Of a DNA stretch of 46,426 bases, positions 42,812 through 46,426 are shown one piece after another; positions within the stretch are counted from its first letter, which is position 1; every line of letters starts with the position of its first letter. The notes under the pieces were generated by a model. The model had not been told where the DNA came from, did not search any database, and was given only the letters and a program-made list of their open reading frames with translations. Source of the stretch: an uncultured Aquabacterium sp. Its GTDB lineage: Bacteria; Pseudomonadota; Gammaproteobacteria; Burkholderiales; Burkholderiaceae_C. The stretch is taken from positions 1 to 46,426 of the forward strand of contig NZ_CAJYGK010000043.1 in NCBI RefSeq assembly GCF_913773725.1, read 5' to 3'. A program made the position numbers and the translations under genes.

Positions 42812-43909
42812 ATGCCCATTGTTTCCGTCATCGTGCCCTGCCGCAATGAGCGCGACCACATCGAGGCCTTCTGCCGCAGCGTGGCGGCCCAGGCCGTGCC
42901 TGCCGGCTGGACGCTCGAGGTATGGGTGGCCGATGGCCTGAGCGACGACGGCACACGCGAGCGCCTGGCAGCGTGGTGCGCCACCGATCCGCGCTTCGTG
43001 ATGATCGACAACCCGGGTCGCATCGTCTCGTGCGGCCTGAACCGCTGCATCGAGCGGGCGCGCGGCGACTTCATCGTCCGCCTGGACGTGCACACCGTGT
43101 ACGCCGACGACTACATCGCCGAGTGCCTGGCTGCGTGGCAGCGCACCGGTGCCGACAACGTGGGCGGGCCATGGAAGGCCGAGGCGGCTCCAGGTTCTGG
43201 CCAGGTCGTGCAGCGGGCGGTGGCGGCGGCCTTCCAGTCGCGCTGGGTGGCCGGCGGCGCGCGTTCGCGCGACCTGGCCTACGAGGGCGAGGTCGACACC
43301 GTCTACCTCGGGGCCTGGCCGCGCACCACGTTCGCGCGCTTCGGTGGTTTCGACGAGCAGCTGGTGCGCAACCAGGATGACGAGCACAACCTGCGCATCC
43401 ACCGGGGTGGTGGGCGCATCTGGCAGTCGGCCCGCATCCGCTCGACCTATGTGCCGCGTGCCAGCAAGGCCGATGTGTTCCGTCAGTATCGTCAGTACGG
43501 CTACTGGAAGCCGTTCGTGATGAAGAAGCACGGCCAGCCGGCGGCGCTGCGCCACCTGGTGCCGGGGCTGTTCGTGGGCGCGCTGCTGCTGGCGCTGCTC
43601 GTCATGCTGGCGGGGGCAGCCGCGCTGTTGGCCTGGGCCCCGCCCGCCGGCACGCGCGCATCCGACGTGCTGGGCTGGGTCACCCTGCTGTCCTCGGTGG
43701 CGCTGATGGGTCTGTGCGTGGTGTACGGGGCCGCCGTCAGTGCCGTCAGCCTCGCGATCGCGCGCCAGCAGGGATGGGCGCTGCTGCGGCATCTGCCCGA
43801 TGTGATCGGGGCCTACCAGATCGGCTACGGGCTCGGTTCCCTGCGCGGGTGGTGGGATGCCGTCGTGCGCGGTCGACCCGATCCGGCGTTTGGCCGGCTC
43901 ACGCGGTGA
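42812..43909 (+). CDS. Glycosyltransferase family 2 (ExoA-like, membrane-bound)
   Basis: 365 residues. An N-terminal GT-A domain with SVIVPCRNERDHIEAFCRSV, VADGLSDDGTRE and IVRLDVHTVYADDYI (DxH in place of DxD), plus YLGAWPRTTFARFGGFDEQL and NQDDEHNLRIHRGGGRIW. Two or three C-terminal membrane segments follow (about 250-315). The layout resembles ExoA of succinoglycan synthesis. It would extend the repeat unit at the membrane. 24 bases separate it from the GT4 gene. Confidence 0.9.
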   Translation: MPIVSVIVPCRNERDHIEAFCRSVAAQAVPAGWTLEVWVADGLSDDGTRERLAAWCATDPRFVMIDNPGRIVSCGLNRCIERARGDFIVRLDVHTVYADDYIAECLAAWQRTGADNVGGPWKAEAAPGSGQVVQRAVAAAFQSRWVAGGARSRDLAYEGEVDTVYLGAWPRTTFARFGGFDEQLVRNQDDEHNLRIHRGGGRIWQSARIRSTYVPRASKADVFRQYRQYGYWKPFVMKKHGQPAALRHLVPGLFVGALLLALLVMLAGAAALLAWAPPAGTRASDVLGWVTLLSSVALMGLCVVYGAAVSAVSLAIARQQGWALLRHLPDVIGAYQIGYGLGSLRGWWDAVVRGRPDPAFGRLTR

Positions 43910-43981
43910 GCAGGCCGATGACCGTCTGCCCTTCTTTGTCTTTTCTTTCTGCTGCGTTCGCGGAACAAACAGGATCACCTG

Positions 43982-45163
43982 ATGAGCTCGTCTGACACCA
44001 AGCTGCCCTTCCTGCCTTTTGCGTTGCCGGAGATCGGTGAAGAGGAAATCGCCGAAGTGGTCGATGCGCTGCGTTCGGGCTGGGTCACGACCGGGCCGAA
44101 GACGCGCCAGTTCGAGCAGGACTTCGCCGCCTTCCTGGGTGAAGACGGGCTGCACGCCATTGCCGTGAACTCGGCCACGGCCGGGCTGCACCTGGCGCTG
44201 GAGGCGCTTGGCATCGGCCCGGGCGACGAGGTCATCACCACCACCCACACCTTCACCGCCACCGCCGAGGTCGTGCGCTACCTGGGGGCCGACGTCAGGC
44301 TGGTCGACATCGACCCCGCCACGCTGAACATCGATCCGGCCGCGATTGAGGCCGCGATCACCCCGCGCACCAAGGCCATCATGCCGGTGCACTACGCGGG
44401 CCTGGCCGTCGACATGGATGCGATCGCCGACATCGCGCGTCGCCACGGCCTGAAGGTGGTGGAAGACGCGGCCCATGCGCTGCCGACCACCTGGAAGGGT
44501 CGGCTGATCGGCACGCACGGCTCCGATGCCATCGTGTTCAGCTTCTATGCGAACAAGACGATGACGACGGGCGAGGGCGGCATGCTGGTCACACGCAGCA
44601 GCGAGCTGGCAGCGCGGGCCAAGGTCATGCGTCTGCACGGCATCAACCGCGATGCCTTCGACCGCTTCACGGCCAAGGTGCCGAGCTGGTATTACGAGAT
44701 CGTCGCGCCCGGCTTCAAGTACAACCTGACCGACATCGCGGCGGCCCTGGGCCTGCACCAGCTCAAGCGCGTGCAGGGTTTTCAGGCCAAACGGGAGGCC
44801 CTGGCGCAGCGCTTCGACGCCGCGCTGGCCGACCTGCCGTTGATCCTGCCGCCCCGGCCGGTGCATGCCGGCGACCTGCACGCCTGGCACCTGTACGTGG
44901 TGCGCCTGAAGGACGACGCCGGCATCACCCGTGACCAGCTGATCGAGACCCTGTTTGCCGATGGCATCGGCGTGAGCGTGCACTACATCCCGCTGCACCT
45001 GCACCCGTACTGGAAAGAGCGCTACGCGCTGCAACCCGAGTCCTTCCCGCACAGCCAGAAGGCCTACGAGCGCATGGTCAGCCTGCCGCTGTACACGCGC
45101 ATGACCGAGGCCGATGTGGACCGCGTGGTGGCCTCGGTGCGCCGCGCCTTCGGCCGCGGATGA
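43982..45163 (+). CDS. DegT/DnrJ/EryC1/StrS-family sugar aminotransferase
   Basis: PLP-dependent aminotransferase of 393 residues that makes amino sugars from NDP-keto-sugars. Seen: [23 protein letters not shown] opening (about 32-50), [33 protein letters not shown], and the PLP lysine in [17 protein letters not shown] (about 188-204). C-terminal segments [15 protein letters not shown] and [17 protein letters not shown] are typical. A weak AGGA lies about 10 bases before ATG 43982. Supplies an activated amino sugar to the transferases around it. Confidence 0.94.
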   Translation: MSSSDTKLPFLPFALPEIGEEEIAEVVDALRSGWVTTGPKTRQFEQDFAAFLGEDGLHAIAVNSATAGLHLALEALGIGPGDEVITTTHTFTATAEVVRYLGADVRLVDIDPATLNIDPAAIEAAITPRTKAIMPVHYAGLAVDMDAIADIARRHGLKVVEDAAHALPTTWKGRLIGTHGSDAIVFSFYANKTMTTGEGGMLVTRSSELAARAKVMRLHGINRDAFDRFTAKVPSWYYEIVAPGFKYNLTDIAAALGLHQLKRVQGFQAKREALAQRFDAALADLPLILPPRPVHAGDLHAWHLYVVRLKDDAGITRDQLIETLFADGIGVSVHYIPLHLHPYWKERYALQPESFPHSQKAYERMVSLPLYTRMTEADVDRVVASVRRAFGRG

Positions 45164-45196
45164 GGCGCTGGCGCAGGATCACGGGCTGAGCGTGCG

Positions 45197-45841
45197 ATGG
45201 GCGAGGAGATGAGCGACAAGGCGGGCGAGGTGAGGGCCGGGCCGACGGGCAAGCGGCTGTTCGACCTGTTCGGCGCGGGGCTGGGGCTGCTGGTGCTCGG
45301 CCCGGTGCTGCTCTTGATCGCGCTGGCGGTGAAGCTGGACTCGCCCGGGCCGGTCTTCTTTCGCCAGGAGCGCGTGGGCCGTCACGGCCGCCTGTTTCAC
45401 ATCCACAAGTTCCGCACCATGCGGCACGAGCCAGCGGGCCAGGGCCTTCAGATCACCGTCGGGGCCGACCGCCGCATCACGCGGGTGGGCCGTTTCCTGC
45501 GGGCCAGCAAGCTGGACGAGCTGGCCCAGTTGATCGACGTGTGGCAGGGCACGATGAGCCTGGTGGGCCCGCGTCCCGAGGTGCCCCGCTATGTCGCGCA
45601 TTACCCCGCCGCCCTGCGCGACAAGATCCTGTCGGTGCGCCCCGGCATCACCGACATCGCCTCGATCGAGTACCGTGACGAAAGCGCCGTGCTGGCGCGC
45701 GCGCCCGACCCCGAGCACGCCTACATCCACGAGGTGCTGCCGCACAAGCTGGCGCTGGCCGCGGCCTATGTGGACCAGGCCTCGGTGTGGCTGGACGTGC
45801 GGCTGATCTGCCGCACCGTCCTCGCCATCGCGCGGCGCTGA
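45197..45841 (+). CDS. Undecaprenyl-phosphate sugar phosphotransferase (short, monotopic type)
   Basis: 214 residues. One N-terminal hydrophobic segment (about 22-45, [21 protein letters not shown]) leads into the catalytic core with [21 protein letters not shown] and [23 protein letters not shown]. This is the short, PglC-like form without the extra N-terminal membrane helices of WcaJ/WbaP. It transfers the first sugar phosphate to undecaprenyl phosphate and so starts repeat-unit assembly. ATG 45197 is followed by ATG 45209, so the first 4 residues are uncertain. Confidence 0.93.
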   Translation: MGEEMSDKAGEVRAGPTGKRLFDLFGAGLGLLVLGPVLLLIALAVKLDSPGPVFFRQERVGRHGRLFHIHKFRTMRHEPAGQGLQITVGADRRITRVGRFLRASKLDELAQLIDVWQGTMSLVGPRPEVPRYVAHYPAALRDKILSVRPGITDIASIEYRDESAVLARAPDPEHAYIHEVLPHKLALAAAYVDQASVWLDVRLICRTVLAIARR

Positions 45842-45884
45842 CCCGCACCGCGTCCTGGCCGCGCAAGCCGTTATCCTTGGCGGC

Positions 45885-46426
45885 ATGTACGCCTCTCACT
45901 TCGGCCTGAAGCGCGAGCCCTTTTCCATTGCCCCCGATCCCCGCTACCTCTTCATGAGCGAGCGCCACCGGGAGGCATTGGCGCACCTGCTGTACGGCGT
46001 CAACGGCGGTGGCGGTTTCGTGCTGCTCACGGGCGAGATCGGCGCGGGCAAGACCACGGTGTGCCGGGCATTTCTCGAGCAGGTGCCCCGGCGCTGCAAC
46101 GTGGCCTACATCTTCAACCCCAAGCTGACGGTCGAAGAGTTGCTGCGCTCGGTGTGCGAGGAGTTCGGCGTGCCGTGGGCGCATCCGGGCGGGGGCGATC
46201 CCACCGTCAAGGACCTGATCGATCCGCTCAACGAGTACCTGCTGCGCACCCATGCGGTCGGGCAGAACAACGTCCTCATCATCGACGAGGCCCAGAACCT
46301 GTCGGCCGAGGTGCTGGAGCAACTGCGCCTGCTGACCAACCTGGAGACCAGCGAGCGCAAGCTGCTGCAGATCATCCTGATCGGTCAGCCCGAATTGCGC
46401 GACATGCTGGCCCGCCCCGAGTTGGA
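45885..46426 (+). CDS. ExeA/GspA-type AAA ATPase, 3' end outside the window
   Basis: 180 codons are present, with no stop before the window edge. N-terminus MYASHFGLKREPFSIAPDPR and LFMSERHREALAHLLYGV are characteristic of the ExeA family. Walker A is GEIGAGKTTVC (50-60) and Walker B VLIIDEAQNLS (about 129-139). Relatives help assemble type II secretion secretins through peptidoglycan (ExeA/GspA) or sit in XrtA/PEP-CTERM exopolysaccharide loci. The position after the sugar transferase fits the second context, but the family wording is closer to ExeA. TATCCT at 45872-45877 may be a -10 box of a short-leader transcript. Confidence 0.88.
   Translation, partial: MYASHFGLKREPFSIAPDPRYLFMSERHREALAHLLYGVNGGGGFVLLTGEIGAGKTTVCRAFLEQVPRRCNVAYIFNPKLTVEELLRSVCEEFGVPWAHPGGGDPTVKDLIDPLNEYLLRTHAVGQNNVLIIDEAQNLSAEVLEQLRLLTNLETSERKLLQIILIGQPELRDMLARPEL

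Noticed and set aside
41447..45052. Very long open frame (about 1200 codons) on the minus strand under the polysaccharide genes
   Set aside because: It is antisense to five well-supported genes. Its translation is His/Arg/Gln-rich without motifs, the usual result of high third-position G+C. Similar shadows at 14103-16529, 28549-30963, 33416-35662 and 35466-38219 were dropped for the same reason.

Overview
The window looks like chromosomal DNA of a Burkholderiales betaproteobacterium (Comamonadaceae or the Leptothrix/Rubrivivax/Aquabacterium group). This rests on the very G+C-rich body, on gene blocks typical of that order (gpsA-secB-grxC-rhodanese next to gpmA; aroQ-accB-accC-prmA-DUF3426) and on opgGH. 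Genus-level placement is inference. No tRNA, rRNA or CRISPR array was seen.

Region 1 (1-10576) is accessory DNA. It opens with two near-identical 20-bp direct repeats that look like the end of an insertion sequence. Behind them lies the 3' part of a UvrD/Rep-type helicase gene whose front has been cut off. Next come a 2136-residue superfamily 2 helicase with a DUF1998/MrfA-type zinc domain and a nuclease-like C-terminal block (DruE-like, the hallmark architecture of Druantia anti-phage systems), and a translationally coupled second UvrD-type helicase that begins with a RelE/ParE-like toxin fold. This three-helicase cluster is the best candidate for an undescribed defence system or Druantia variant. 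Its base composition is clearly lower in G+C than the rest: hand counts of single 60-base lines give 30-33 G+C here against 43 in opgH.

Region 2 (10577-11328) is a graveyard. On the minus strand it holds the remains of a hipB-hipA toxin-antitoxin pair: hipB has apparently lost its middle, three perfect copies of an 8-bp repeat sit at the hipB/hipA junction, and hipA has two in-frame stops and no 3' part.

Region 3 (11329-39480) is ordinary core genome. It contains opgG-opgH (periplasmic glucans), a glutathione peroxidase, a large HTH/cyclase-like/ATPase/TPR regulator, an FAD oxidoreductase divergent from trmL, gpsA-secB-grxC-rhodanese, gpmA, an exo/endonuclease/phosphatase-family protein, a PfkB sugar/nucleoside kinase, and the aroQ-accB-accC-prmA-DUF3426 block with a good promoter and a leader hairpin in front of aroQ. 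It continues with a molybdopterin oxidoreductase / hypothetical / TlpA operon, a FUSC-family membrane protein and lysS.

Region 4 (39578 to the end) is a surface-polysaccharide locus on the plus strand: flippase, hexapeptide acyltransferase, GT4 and GT2 glycosyltransferases, DegT-type sugar aminotransferase, undecaprenyl-phosphate sugar transferase, and the start of an ExeA-type ATPase cut by the window edge. Together these would start a lipid-linked sugar, extend and decorate it, and flip it across the inner membrane.
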